A stretch of DNA of 64,000 nucleotides. Origin: Actinoplanes octamycinicus (GTDB lineage Bacteria; Actinomycetota; Actinomycetes; Mycobacteriales; Micromonosporaceae). The notes under the pieces are model-generated. The model saw only the letters and a list, made by a program, of their open reading frames with translations. It was not told the origin of the DNA and did not search any database. The position numbers were made by a program, and so were the translations under genes. This document shows positions 51,591-61,025 of the stretch, one piece after another. Position 1 is the stretch's first letter. Each line of letters begins with the position of its first letter. The stretch lies in the NCBI RefSeq assembly GCF_014205225.1, contig NZ_JACHNB010000001.1, forward strand, positions 9,095,501 through 9,159,500, given 5' to 3'.

Positions 51591-52291
<701 letters not shown>

Positions 52292-52376
52292 CCGCCTGCA
52301 CCGAGCGGCAGCCACCGCAAGCTGCCCGGCAACGTCGCAGGCGAGGGCCAGAAGGGCATGCCAAGGAGGGCACAGC

Positions 52377-53699
52377 ATGAGCCGGCAGCTGCATTTGAAC
52401 GCGTTTCTGATGACGGTCGGGCACCACGAGGCGGCCTGGCGGCTCCCGGAGAGCGACCCGTTCGCGCACCTGAGCATCAAGCACTACATCCGGCTGGCCC
52501 AGATCGCCGAGCGGGGCAGACTCGACTCGCTGTTCCTGGCCGACAGCCCGGTGCTGTGGAGCAACATCGGTCGCCGCCCGTCCGGCGGCCTGGAGCCGAC
52601 CGTGCTGCTCACCGCGCTGGCCACCGCCACCGAGCACATCGGCCTGATCGCCACCGCGTCGACCAGCTACAACGAGCCGTACAACCTGGCCCGCCGGTTC
52701 GCCTCGCTGGACCACGTGAGCGAGGGCCGGGCCGGGTGGAACGTGGTCACCACCGCCGGTCCGGACGCGGCCCGCAACTTCAACCTGGACGACCAGCCGG
52801 CGCACGCCGACCGGTACCGGCGGGCGGCCGAGTTCATCGAGGTGTCCCGCAAGCTCTGGGACAGCTGGGAGGACGACGCCGCGCTCGGCGACAAGGCGAC
52901 CGGCGTCTGGGGCGACGACGCGAAGATCCACCCGGCCGGGCACGCCGGCGAGTTCTTCCAGGTGGCCGGCGCGCTGAACGTGCCACGCCCGCCGCAGGGT
53001 CATCCGCTGCTGGTGCAGGCCGGCTCCTCGGAGGACGGCAAGGAGCTGGCCGCGAAGTACGCCGACGCGGTCTTCACCGCCCAGCAGACCCTCGAGGACG
53101 CGCAGGCGTTCTACGGCGACCTCAAGCGCCGCACGCTGGCCGAGGGCCGCGACCCGGACACCATCAAGATCCTGCCCGGGATCGTACCGGCGATCGGTTC
53201 CACCGAGGCCGAGGCGCTGGCTCTGGAGGAGGAGCTGGACCGGCTGATCAAGCCGGAGTACGCGCTCAAGCAGCTCGCCACCACGCTCCACCTGGACCCG
53301 TCCGACCTGCACCTGGACCGGCAGCTGCCGGACGACCTGCCGGACGAGGACCAGATCGAGGCGGCGAAGAGCCGGTACACGCTGATCGTCGAGCTGGCCC
53401 GGCGGGAGAAGCTCACCGTGCGGCAGCTGATCGGCCGGCTCGGCGGCGGGCGCGGGCACCGCACCTTCGCCGGGACGCCGGAGCAGGTGGCCGACGCCAT
53501 CCAGCACTGGTTCGACAACGGCGCCGCCGACGGCTTCAACATCATGGCGCCGGTGCTGCCGTCCGGGCTGGAGCTCTTCGTCGAGCACGTGGTGCCGATC
53601 CTGCAGCGGCGCGGCCTGTTCCGCACCGAGTACACCACCCGCACCCTGCGGGAGCACTACGGCCTGCCACGTCCCGCGGTGACGCTGGCCCAGGCCTGA
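52377..53699 (+). CDS. LLM-class FMN-dependent monooxygenase (NtaA/SnaA/DszA group)
   Basis: A 440-residue bacterial luciferase-like enzyme. The N-terminal [19 protein letters not shown], the [11 protein letters not shown] segment (about 115-125), [20 protein letters not shown] and [24 protein letters not shown] are typical of the NtaA/SnaA/DszA/SfnG group, which uses FMNH2 to cleave C-S or C-N bonds. In an operon with a sulfonate-type importer it probably releases sulfite from an organosulfur compound. No FMN reductase gene is adjacent. AAGGAGG at 52362-52368 supports the start. The operon ends with a clear terminator. Confidence 0.93.
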   Translation: MSRQLHLNAFLMTVGHHEAAWRLPESDPFAHLSIKHYIRLAQIAERGRLDSLFLADSPVLWSNIGRRPSGGLEPTVLLTALATATEHIGLIATASTSYNEPYNLARRFASLDHVSEGRAGWNVVTTAGPDAARNFNLDDQPAHADRYRRAAEFIEVSRKLWDSWEDDAALGDKATGVWGDDAKIHPAGHAGEFFQVAGALNVPRPPQGHPLLVQAGSSEDGKELAAKYADAVFTAQQTLEDAQAFYGDLKRRTLAEGRDPDTIKILPGIVPAIGSTEAEALALEEELDRLIKPEYALKQLATTLHLDPSDLHLDRQLPDDLPDEDQIEAAKSRYTLIVELARREKLTVRQLIGRLGGGRGHRTFAGTPEQVADAIQHWFDNGAADGFNIMAPVLPSGLELFVEHVVPILQRRGLFRTEYTTRTLREHYGLPRPAVTLAQA

Positions 53700-53704
53700 G
53701 AGCG

Positions 53705-53735
53705 AAAACCCCGGTCCTCCCCGGCCGGGGTTTTT
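53705..53735 (+). terminator. rho-independent terminator of the sulfonate-type operon
   Basis: AAAACCCCGG (53705-53714) pairs with CCGGGGTTTT (53725-53734) around a 10-nt loop and ends in a T run, five bases after the monooxygenase stop. This is the most classical terminator in the window. Confidence 0.92.
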
Positions 53736-53749
53736 CTCCGCCCAGATCG

Positions 53750-53762
53750 TTAGCTAGGCTAA
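53750..53762 (+). promoter_or_regulatory. iron-box-like palindrome before the ABC transporter pair
   Basis: TTAGCTAGGCTAA is a perfect 5-bp inverted repeat with a TAG centre, and TAGGCT within it could be a -10 hexamer. The core TAGGCTAA matches the middle of the IdeR/DmdR1 box (TTAGGTTAGGCTAACCTAA), but the flanks match poorly, so iron control is only a suggestion. Confidence 0.45.
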
Positions 53763-53788
53763 GCACCACCAGCCGTAAGGAGCGCCGC

Positions 53789-55555
53789 TTGCCGTCCTCC
53801 CCCCGCCGCGCACCCCGGGCCGGCATCGACCCGGACCCCACCAAGACCTGGTTGCGCCGCGCCTGGCCGCTGCTCCGAGCGCATCGCGCCATGCTGATCG
53901 TCTCGTTGGCGCTCTCCTTCGCCGGCCTGATCGTCCAGGTGCAGATCCCCGACCTGGTCCGGATCGGCATCGACAACGCCCTGGTCGAGCGCACCGCGAG
54001 CCTGACCCGGTACGTCCTGCTGATCGCCGTCCTGGCCCTGGTCCAGGGCGTGATCAACTATCTGGCCCGGCTCTACCTGCTGCGCACCGCCTACGAGCTG
54101 GAGTACGACCTGCGCACCGTGGTCTTCGGCCACCTGATGCGGATGTCCTACGACTTCTACGACCGGGTCCAGTCCGGTGAGCTGATGTCCCGGGCCACCT
54201 CGGACATCCGGGCCGTGCAGATGTACCTGACCTTCGGCCCGTCGATCCTGGTCCAGTGCACCATCGCCGGGATCGCGTTCGCGTTGATGGTCTCGGTCAA
54301 CCCGGTCCTGGCCGTGGTGGCGATGCTGACCATGCCGGCCATCGCGGTGCTCGGCGTCCGGATGCGCAAGGCGATCTTCCCGGTCTCCTGGCTGATCCAG
54401 GCCCGGCTGGCCGGGGTGGCGACCGTGGTCGACGAGAACATCCAGGGTGTCCGGATCGTCAAGGCGTTCGCGGCCGAGCAGCGGCAGATCGACACCCTGG
54501 CCGGCGCGGCGGATCGGGTGCGGTGGGCGTACACCACCGACGCGCGGCTGCGCAGCCGGTGGATCCCGGTGATGGACAACCTGCCCCGGCTCGGGCTGGC
54601 GCTGGTGCTGCTGGTCGGCGGGCTGATGGTGCTCGACGGGCGAGCCACGGTGGGGACGGTGGTGGCGTTCAACTCGTACGTGCTGATGCTGCAGCCACCG
54701 TTCCGGATGCTCGGGATGATCATCATGATGGGTCAGCGGGCGGCGGCATCCGCGCAACGCATCTACGACATCCTCGATACAAAAACCGAAATAACCGACA
54801 AGGAGGAAACTGCGACTCCGGCCTCGCGCGGCGAGTTGGAGCTGCGCGATGTCCGCTTCGACTACCCCGACGGTACGACCGCGCTCGACGGCCTCGACCT
54901 GCACATCCGCCCCGGCGAGACGGTGGCCCTGGTCGGCGCCACCGGCTCCGGCAAGTCCACCATCGGCCGGCTGGCCGCCCGCTTCTACGACGTCACCGGC
55001 GGCCAGGTGCTGCTCGACGGCGTCGACGTCCGCGACTACCCGCTGGCGACCCTGCGCGACCGGGTCGGCATCGTCCCCGACGAGCCGTTCCTGTTCTCCG
55101 TCTCGCTGCACGACAACATCGCCTTCGGCCGCCCGGCCGCCAGCCGCGAGCAGGTGGTCGCCGCGGCGGTCGCGGCCGGCGCCGACGGGTTCATCCGGGA
55201 GCTGCCGAACGGCTACGACACGGTCGTCGGCGAGCGCGGGTACACCCTCTCCGGCGGTCAGCGGCAGCGCGTCGCGATCGCCCGGGCGCTGCTGGTCAAC
55301 CCGCCGGTGCTGATCCTGGACGACGCGACCAGCGCGGTCGACGTCCGGGTCGAGCACGAGATCCACGAGTCGCTGCGCGGCCTGATGACCGGCCGTACCA
55401 CGATCATGGTGGCGCACCGGCTGGCCACCATCGGCCTCGCCGACCGGGTGGTGCTGATCGACGGCGGCCGGGTGGTCGCCGACGGCACGCACGCCGGTCT
55501 GCTGGCCACCGAACCCCGTTACGCCCGGGTGCTGGCGAAGGAGCCCGTCGCATGA
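53789..55555 (+). CDS. ABC transporter half-subunit with degenerate catalytic site
   Basis: A 588-residue exporter-type half transporter: six helices (about 30-310) followed by a nucleotide-binding domain. Walker A GATGSGKST, signature LSGGQRQRVAIAR and H-loop AHRLAT are intact, but Walker B ends in D511-D512 (ILDDATS), with Asp for the catalytic Glu. The start is TTG at 53789, supported by TAAGGAG six bases before it and by the fold; upstream codons are the previous operon in another frame. It overlaps the next gene by ATGA and pairs with it. Confidence 0.92.
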   Translation: MPSSPRRAPRAGIDPDPTKTWLRRAWPLLRAHRAMLIVSLALSFAGLIVQVQIPDLVRIGIDNALVERTASLTRYVLLIAVLALVQGVINYLARLYLLRTAYELEYDLRTVVFGHLMRMSYDFYDRVQSGELMSRATSDIRAVQMYLTFGPSILVQCTIAGIAFALMVSVNPVLAVVAMLTMPAIAVLGVRMRKAIFPVSWLIQARLAGVATVVDENIQGVRIVKAFAAEQRQIDTLAGAADRVRWAYTTDARLRSRWIPVMDNLPRLGLALVLLVGGLMVLDGRATVGTVVAFNSYVLMLQPPFRMLGMIIMMGQRAAASAQRIYDILDTKTEITDKEETATPASRGELELRDVRFDYPDGTTALDGLDLHIRPGETVALVGATGSGKSTIGRLAARFYDVTGGQVLLDGVDVRDYPLATLRDRVGIVPDEPFLFSVSLHDNIAFGRPAASREQVVAAAVAAGADGFIRELPNGYDTVVGERGYTLSGGQRQRVAIARALLVNPPVLILDDATSAVDVRVEHEIHESLRGLMTGRTTIMVAHRLATIGLADRVVLIDGGRVVADGTHAGLLATEPRYARVLAKEPVA

Positions 55556-57483
55556 GCATGTTCGGAGGTGGCTTCGGTGGGCCGGGTGGCGCGATGCCCG
55601 GCGGGTTCAGCGGCGCGAGCCGGCGCGACCGGCAGAGCGGCACCCCGTTCGCCGGCATCCCCGCCGAGCTGGCCGCCGGCGTGGCCCGCCTGGAGTCCGC
55701 CGAGCCGCCGCACGACCCCCCGCACGAGCCGTTCCACCAGCAGCCCGAGGACCGGCGGCTCACCCTCTGGTCGCTGCTGATCAACCGGCCCGGCGTGCTG
55801 GCGGCCGCGGCGGTCGCGGTCCTCGCCGAGGCGCTGCTGCTGCAGGCCGGGCCGCTGCTCGTGCAGATCGGCATCGACCACGGCATCGTCGCCCGGGACG
55901 TCGCGGTGCTGGTCACCGCCGCGGTCGCCTTCCTGGCCGCGGTCGGCCTCACCGCGGTCGCCTCCGGGGTGCGGATCCGGCAGAGCGGCCGGCTGGCCGC
56001 CTACGTCACCCGGGACCTGCGGGTCCGGGTCTTCAGCCACCTGCAACGGCTCAGCCTGGACTTCTACACCCGGGAGAAGGCCGGGGTCACGATGACCCGG
56101 ATGACCTCCGACGTGGAGGCGCTGCAGCAGCTGCTGCAGGAGGGCTTCGCCCAGTTCCTGATCCAGGGGCTGACCATGGTGGTGGTCACCGCGGTGCTGG
56201 TGCACTACGACGCGGAGCTGGCCGCGATCACGTTGCTGCTGGTGGTGCCGGCCCTGGCGGCGCTGTCGATCTGGTTCCGGCGGGCCGCCGACCACGGCTA
56301 CCACCGGCAGCGGGACGCCATCGCCGCGCTCTTCTCGCACCTCTCCGAGAGCCTCTACGGCGTCCGCGTGATCACCGCGCACAACCAGCAGCGGCGCAGC
56401 GTGACCGACCATCGCGAGGTGGTCGGCCGGTACCGCGACGCGAACGACCACACCGGACGGATCAACGCGATCTACGGCCCGGGCAGCTCGGTGATCGGCC
56501 TGCTCGGGCTGGCCGCGCTGCTGCTGATCGGCGGCCGGATGGTGCTGCGCGGCGAGCTGACCATCGGCGAGCTGACCGCCTTCGTGCTCTACCTGAACGC
56601 GTTCTTCCAGCCGGTCCAGCAGCTGGTCCAGCTCTACACCAACTACCAGCAGGCCCGGGCGGCGCTCGGCAAACTGCGCGGGCTGCTCGGGACGGCTCCC
56701 GGCGTACCGGAAAGGGTTGATGCCGCCATCCTGCCGCTGGCCAGCGGCGGCATCGAGTTGCGCGAGGTCTCCTTCGGGTACGACCCGGAACGCCCGGTGC
56801 TGCGCGACGTCACGCTGCGCATCGAGCCCGGCGAGACCGTCGCGTGCGTGGGACCGACCGGCGCCGGCAAGTCGACGCTGGCCAAGCTGGTCGCCCGGCT
56901 CTACGACCCGGACCGGGGCGCGGTCCTGATCGACGGGCACGACCTGCGCGACGTGACGCTGGACTCGCTGCACCGCCAGGTGGGCGTGGTCCCGCAGGAG
57001 CCGTTCCTGTTCGCCGGGACGCTGCGCGACAACATCGCCTTCGCCCGCCCGGACGCGTCCCCGGCGGAGATCGACGCCGCGGTGGACGCGGTCGGCCTGC
57101 GCGATCTGGTCGACCGCTCCCCCGACGGCCTGGACACCATCCTGCACGAGCGCGGCCAGTCGGTCTCCTCCGGCGAACGCCAGCTGATCGCGCTGGCCCG
57201 GGTCTTCGTCGCGGCCCCGCGCGTGGTCGTTCTGGACGAGGCCACGTCCAGCCTGGACCTGCGCTCCGAGCTGCGCGTGGAGGCCGCCGTCCAGCGTCTG
57301 CTGGAGGGCCGCACCGCGATCCTGGTCGCGCACCGGCTCTCCACCGCGCGCCGCGCCGACCGGGTGATCGTGGTCGGCGACGGCGGCATCCTGGAGTCCG
57401 GCACCCACGACGAGCTGGTCGCGGCCGGCGGCCGCTACGCGAGCATGTATGCCACCTGGGAATCACACGCGGCGCGCGGTTAG
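55552..57483 (+). CDS. ABC transporter half-subunit, partner with intact Walker B
   Basis: A 643-residue half transporter with a Gly/Pro-rich N-terminal extension of about 65 residues (MSMFGGGFGGPGGAMPGGF), six helices and a nucleotide-binding domain. Walker A GPTGAGKST and Walker B LDEATS (E563) are canonical, whereas the signature is altered to SVSSGERQ (about 536-543). Together with the Asp512 of its partner this makes one degenerate and one active ATP site, the pattern of heterodimeric exporters such as BmrCD and TM287/288. The substrate is unknown. Confidence 0.93.
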   Translation: MSMFGGGFGGPGGAMPGGFSGASRRDRQSGTPFAGIPAELAAGVARLESAEPPHDPPHEPFHQQPEDRRLTLWSLLINRPGVLAAAAVAVLAEALLLQAGPLLVQIGIDHGIVARDVAVLVTAAVAFLAAVGLTAVASGVRIRQSGRLAAYVTRDLRVRVFSHLQRLSLDFYTREKAGVTMTRMTSDVEALQQLLQEGFAQFLIQGLTMVVVTAVLVHYDAELAAITLLLVVPALAALSIWFRRAADHGYHRQRDAIAALFSHLSESLYGVRVITAHNQQRRSVTDHREVVGRYRDANDHTGRINAIYGPGSSVIGLLGLAALLLIGGRMVLRGELTIGELTAFVLYLNAFFQPVQQLVQLYTNYQQARAALGKLRGLLGTAPGVPERVDAAILPLASGGIELREVSFGYDPERPVLRDVTLRIEPGETVACVGPTGAGKSTLAKLVARLYDPDRGAVLIDGHDLRDVTLDSLHRQVGVVPQEPFLFAGTLRDNIAFARPDASPAEIDAAVDAVGLRDLVDRSPDGLDTILHERGQSVSSGERQLIALARVFVAAPRVVVLDEATSSLDLRSELRVEAAVQRLLEGRTAILVAHRLSTARRADRVIVVGDGGILESGTHDELVAAGGRYASMYATWESHAARG

Positions 57484-57528
57484 CTCAACCCCGGTTTGCG
57501 GTACGCCCGACGCCCGGTCCCGTGGCGG

Positions 57529-58839
57529 TCAGGCGACTCTCGGGTGCACCCGGCAATTGGTGTGCAGGTAGCGGGAGTGGTCGTAGACGGCGACCGTCTG
57601 CGGGTCCTCCAGCGGGGTGGCCGGGGGCATCAGGAAGTGGGTCCTGCTGATCGGGAGCAGGTCGTAGGTGACCCGGTCGGGACGGCCGAGGATCCGCGCC
57701 TGCATCGGGTCGACGGCCTGGATCACCTGGAGGCGGTCGCCGGTGGCGACCACCTCGTAGCTGATTCCGGGGCGGGCGAAGACGCCGACGTAATCGGCGG
57801 GGTCCAGGGCGAGAGTGGGGTCGGGTTCCGGCAGTTCCGGGATGGTGGGCCGGTCGAGGCGGGTGAGGATCTCGTTGAAGACTCGCTTGTAGAACGACTC
57901 GCGCGGGCCGCCGTTGGTGAGCATCGCGATGGCCAGATCCGCCTCCGGCAGCAGTCGCAGGCGGGCGTTCTGGCCGATCGTGCTGCCGTCGCTGGCATAG
58001 ACGGTCTCGCCGTGCCAGTCGCAGACGATCAGGCCGAGCGCCCAGGCCGGGCCGAACAGGTAGGGGTCCGGCACCGGCACCCGCGACCGGCCCATCCGGT
58101 GGACCGGCCCGTCGAGCAGGAAGCGCGCCGTCGTCAGCACGTCGCCGATGGTCGAGCTGATGCCGCCGCCGGGGCCGTAGCACCGGGGCAGCCGGTCCAC
58201 CGGCGTGCGGACCGGGCCCGGCAGGTGACCTTTCGCGATCGGCCCGCGGCCGGCGTCGGCCGGGCGGCTGGTGGTGGCGGTCAGCCCGAGCGGGCCGAGG
58301 AGCCGGTCGGCCAGGACGTCGTCCCAGCGCTTGCCGTCGAGCACCTCCAGGATCCGGGCGAGGATCGCGTAGCCGAGCGCGGCGCTGTACCCGTGCGTGT
58401 GGCCGAGCGGATGCACCTGGCGGGCGCCGGCGATCCCGGCCACCATCCGCTCGTGGACGTCGTCGCCCTCGCCCGGGTCGCCGAAGTCCTCCTCGATGCC
58501 GCTGGTGTGCTGCAGCAGGTGACGCGGCGTGACCCGGGCGCTCACCTCCGGGTCGGCGACCCGGAACCCGGGCAGCCAGGTGCGCACCGGCTCGTCCAGC
58601 GAGGCCCGGCCCTCGTCGACCGACTGCAGGAAGGCCAGCGCGGTCCAGGTCTTGGTCATCGAACCGACCTGGTAGACGGTGCTCGTGGTGGCCGGTTCGC
58701 CGGTCGCGACGTCGGTGACGCCGACGGCGACCGTGGCGGTCTCGCCGCCCCGGAGGACGCCGAGCACCGCGCTCGGGATCCGGTACTCGGCGAGCAACTC
58801 GCCGACCCGCTCCGGGACGCCGGTCAGATCGATCGCCAC
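57529..58839 (-). CDS. serine hydrolase of the beta-lactamase/class C penicillin-binding fold
   Basis: A 436-residue protein. The nucleophile motif S-x2-K is SMTK (about 59-62, VYQVGSMTKTW), the second motif is Y-S-A (HTHGYSAALGY) and the third region is DGSTIG. No signal peptide is visible, so it may act in the cytoplasm as an esterase or peptidase rather than a lactamase. The C-terminal ~90 residues form a lipocalin-like DUF3471-type extension (ADYVGVF). It lies 5 bp downstream of the 88-residue hypothetical gene, suggesting one operon. Confidence 0.9.
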   Translation of the reverse strand: MAIDLTGVPERVGELLAEYRIPSAVLGVLRGGETATVAVGVTDVATGEPATTSTVYQVGSMTKTWTALAFLQSVDEGRASLDEPVRTWLPGFRVADPEVSARVTPRHLLQHTSGIEEDFGDPGEGDDVHERMVAGIAGARQVHPLGHTHGYSAALGYAILARILEVLDGKRWDDVLADRLLGPLGLTATTSRPADAGRGPIAKGHLPGPVRTPVDRLPRCYGPGGGISSTIGDVLTTARFLLDGPVHRMGRSRVPVPDPYLFGPAWALGLIVCDWHGETVYASDGSTIGQNARLRLLPEADLAIAMLTNGGPRESFYKRVFNEILTRLDRPTIPELPEPDPTLALDPADYVGVFARPGISYEVVATGDRLQVIQAVDPMQARILGRPDRVTYDLLPISRTHFLMPPATPLEDPQTVAVYDHSRYLHTNCRVHPRVA

Positions 58840-58844
58840 CGGCG

Positions 58845-59111
58845 TCAGCCGGCCAGGCCGACCGCGTTGGCGGTGTCGGCCTCGTAGAACTCGGTGGTGG
58901 CGAACGGGCCGGTGTACTCGGAGAAGAACGCCCGGGCCGCGTCGATCGAGTCGTGGCTGATGATGTTCACCGCCTTGGCGCCGTCGGTGCTGGCCACCGC
59001 CAGCGTCCAGCGGCTGTCGTGCGGGAGCCGGCCGTGCGCCCGCTTGAGCCCGGCCCAGAACGCCCGCTCGTCGGTGATCGTGGAAACCGCCATCACGTAG
59101 GTCTTGTCCAT
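58845..59111 (-). CDS. small hypothetical protein, possible dimeric alpha/beta-barrel
   Basis: An 88-residue protein with alternating strands and helices (YVMAVSTITDERAFWAGLKRA, WTLAVASTDGAKAVNIISHDS, a central DAARAFFSEYTG). This resembles small ferredoxin-like or dimeric alpha/beta-barrel proteins, but I cannot name the family. It is the first gene of a pair with the serine hydrolase and is divergent from a regulator gene, so it is probably the main regulated target. Confidence 0.75.
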   Translation of the reverse strand: MDKTYVMAVSTITDERAFWAGLKRAHGRLPHDSRWTLAVASTDGAKAVNIISHDSIDAARAFFSEYTGPFATTEFYEADTANAVGLAG

Positions 59112-59222
59112 AGCCGGAAACTATGTTGCATTCAGAATATCGTCAATAATGGCTAGGCACATTGACGTGCTGAAACGGCAATCGTTGCAATGGGAATGCC
59201 GGTTAATGCAAAGGAGCCGCCG
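59112..59222. promoter_or_regulatory. AT-rich divergent control region with TTGCA motifs
   Basis: Within this region TTGCATT (59126-59132), TTGCAAT (59185-59191) and AATGCAA (59205-59211) form direct and inverted pairs. It is one of the few AT-rich patches in the window and probably carries both promoters and operators for the adjacent double-HTH regulator. Confidence 0.4.
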
Positions 59223-60143
59223 ATGCCGGGCAGCAGACTCACGCGCGACGACCGGGAGCGGATCGCGGCCTGGCTGGCCGACGGGCTCGGCTACGCCGAG
59301 ATCGCCCGGCTGCTGGGCCGGCCGACCTCCACGATCAGCCGGGAGGTGGCGCGCAACGGGATCCCCGGCGACTACCTGCCCGGCCTGGCGCACGAGTCCG
59401 CGGTGCGCCGGGCGCCGCGCCGCCGGCCGGGCGCGGTCCGGCGGGCGGCGCCCGAGCCGCCGGCGTTCCGGGAGGAGTTCGCGGCGCTGCTGGCCGGGAC
59501 CGGGATGCCGCGGATGTGCGCGCGGGTCTTCGTCTGCCTGCTGCTCCGCGAGTCCGGCGGGATGACCTCCGCCGAGCTGGCCGGCGACCTCGCGGTCAGC
59601 CCGGCCTCGGTGTCCAAGGCGGTCGGCTACCTGGCCGCGATGGACCTCATCGTCCGACGGACCGAGCCGGGCCGCCGCCGGGAGCGCTACCTGGTGGCCG
59701 ACGACGTCTGGTCGCGGGCCTGGCGCACCGACGCCACCGCGCACGCCGACCTCGCGGACGCCGCCCGGCGCGGCGCCGACCTGGTCGGGGCCGGGACGGC
59801 GGCCGGGGCCCGGCTGACCGCGATGAGCCGGTTCTTCGGCTGGCTCAACGGGCAGATGCGGGACAGCCGCGTCCCGGACGGCGATCCGCTGACCGTGCTG
59901 GCCGCCCTGGTCCACGCCGGGACGCCGCGCACCACCGAGCAGCTCGCCGCCGCACTCGGCTGGCCGGCACAGCGGGTCGCCGGCGGGCTGGCGGTGCTGG
60001 CCGGCGAGCCGGGCATCGCCGATCCGCTGGCGCTGCGGAGCACCGAGGCCGGTTACACCGCCGAGGTCCGGGCGGACCGGCTCGGCCCGGCCCAGCGGGC
60101 GGCGCTCACAGCCGGTCCAGGACCAGCTCGTGCATCGCGGTGA
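59223..60143 (+). CDS. transcriptional regulator with IS30-like and MarR-like HTH domains
   Basis: A 306-residue protein. The first 45 residues (LTRDDRERIAAWLADGLGYAEIARLLGRPTSTISREVARNG pattern) form an HTH_38 domain like the N-terminus of IS30 transposases. A basic linker leads to a winged helix of MarR/GbsR type (about 105-175, MTSAELAGDLAVSPASVSKAVGYL), and a third HTH-like segment occurs near 245-270. No transposase catalytic domain is present. AAGGAG at 59211-59216 supports the ATG at 59223. It is divergent from the hypothetical/hydrolase pair and its end overlaps the next convergent gene by 38 bp. Confidence 0.87.
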   Translation: MPGSRLTRDDRERIAAWLADGLGYAEIARLLGRPTSTISREVARNGIPGDYLPGLAHESAVRRAPRRRPGAVRRAAPEPPAFREEFAALLAGTGMPRMCARVFVCLLLRESGGMTSAELAGDLAVSPASVSKAVGYLAAMDLIVRRTEPGRRRERYLVADDVWSRAWRTDATAHADLADAARRGADLVGAGTAAGARLTAMSRFFGWLNGQMRDSRVPDGDPLTVLAALVHAGTPRTTEQLAAALGWPAQRVAGGLAVLAGEPGIADPLALRSTEAGYTAEVRADRLGPAQRAALTAGPGPARASR

Positions 60144-61008
60144 GCACGTCCGTGTCGTGCTCACAGTGGGCGGTCACGGTGAGCACCGCCCGCTTCTGCG
60201 GGGCGATCACCGCGTACTGGCCGTAGGCCCCGTCCATCCGGTAGGTGCCGTTGCCGCTGAGCCACACCCCGAGGCCGTAGCCGTGGGTGAACTGCTCGCC
60301 GTGCTCGGCCGAGTCGGTGGTGTCGACGCTCTCGGCGGGCATCCGGCGGACGTACTCGGCCGGGATCACCCGGCGGCCCGCCCACTCGCCCTCCTGCAGC
60401 AGCAGCCGGGCGAACCGGGCCAGCTCCTCGGTGCGCAGGAAGAGGTCGCTCTCCGCGAACGGGTAACCGAGCGGGCAGGTGTGCCAGGCCGGGTTGTGCA
60501 GGTCGAGCGGGCGGAACAGGCGGGGCATCAGGTAGTCGCGGACGTTCGCGCCGGTGGCCCGGGCCAGCACCCGGCCGATCGCGTACGGCCCGGAGCCGGT
60601 GTAGGAGAACCGCTTCCCCGGCTCCGCCTCGAGCGGCGCCGCCACGAACTCGTGCAGCAGGTCGACCGCGTCGATCCGCAGGTGCGCGAACCACTTGTGG
60701 CTGCTGCCGCTGGTCATCGTGATCAGGTGCCGGAGGGTGACCCGCTCGAACCCGTCGGCGGCGATCGGGCGCAGCTCCGGGAAGTGGTCGAGGAACAGGT
60801 CGTCCAGGCCGAGCCGGCCCTCCGCCTCGGCCAGCCCGGCGGCGACCGAGGTGAAGGTCTTCGCCACCGAGTACAGGTTGACCCGGTCGTCGGAGCGGAA
60901 CCGGTGGGTCAGCGGCTCGTGCCCGTCCCGGTGCACGTGGATGCCGTAGAGGCCGAGGTCCCGCTCCCGGTCGGCGCGCACGAAGTCGGCGAGGAGGTCA
61001 ACAGTCAC
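60106..61008 (-). CDS. serine hydrolase of the beta-lactamase fold
   Basis: A 300-residue protein with the nucleophile motif SVAK (LYSVAKTF, about residues 47-50), the Y-T-G motif (FSYTGSGPY) and a third region DGAYGQYAV. It is shorter than the hydrolase at 57529 and lacks a C-terminal extension. Esterase or peptidase activity is likely and the substrate is unknown. The start is GTG at 61008, only 17 bp from the divergent ATG of the next gene, and without a clear Shine-Dalgarno. Confidence 0.9.
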   Translation of the reverse strand: MTVDLLADFVRADRERDLGLYGIHVHRDGHEPLTHRFRSDDRVNLYSVAKTFTSVAAGLAEAEGRLGLDDLFLDHFPELRPIAADGFERVTLRHLITMTSGSSHKWFAHLRIDAVDLLHEFVAAPLEAEPGKRFSYTGSGPYAIGRVLARATGANVRDYLMPRLFRPLDLHNPAWHTCPLGYPFAESDLFLRTEELARFARLLLQEGEWAGRRVIPAEYVRRMPAESVDTTDSAEHGEQFTHGYGLGVWLSGNGTYRMDGAYGQYAVIAPQKRAVLTVTAHCEHDTDVLTAMHELVLDRL

Positions 61009-61025
61009 GTCCGGACAATAGCCGG

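Noticed and set aside
59223..60143. IS30 transposase
   Set aside because: Only the N-terminal HTH is present; no DDE catalytic domain, no terminal inverted repeats and no target duplication seen.
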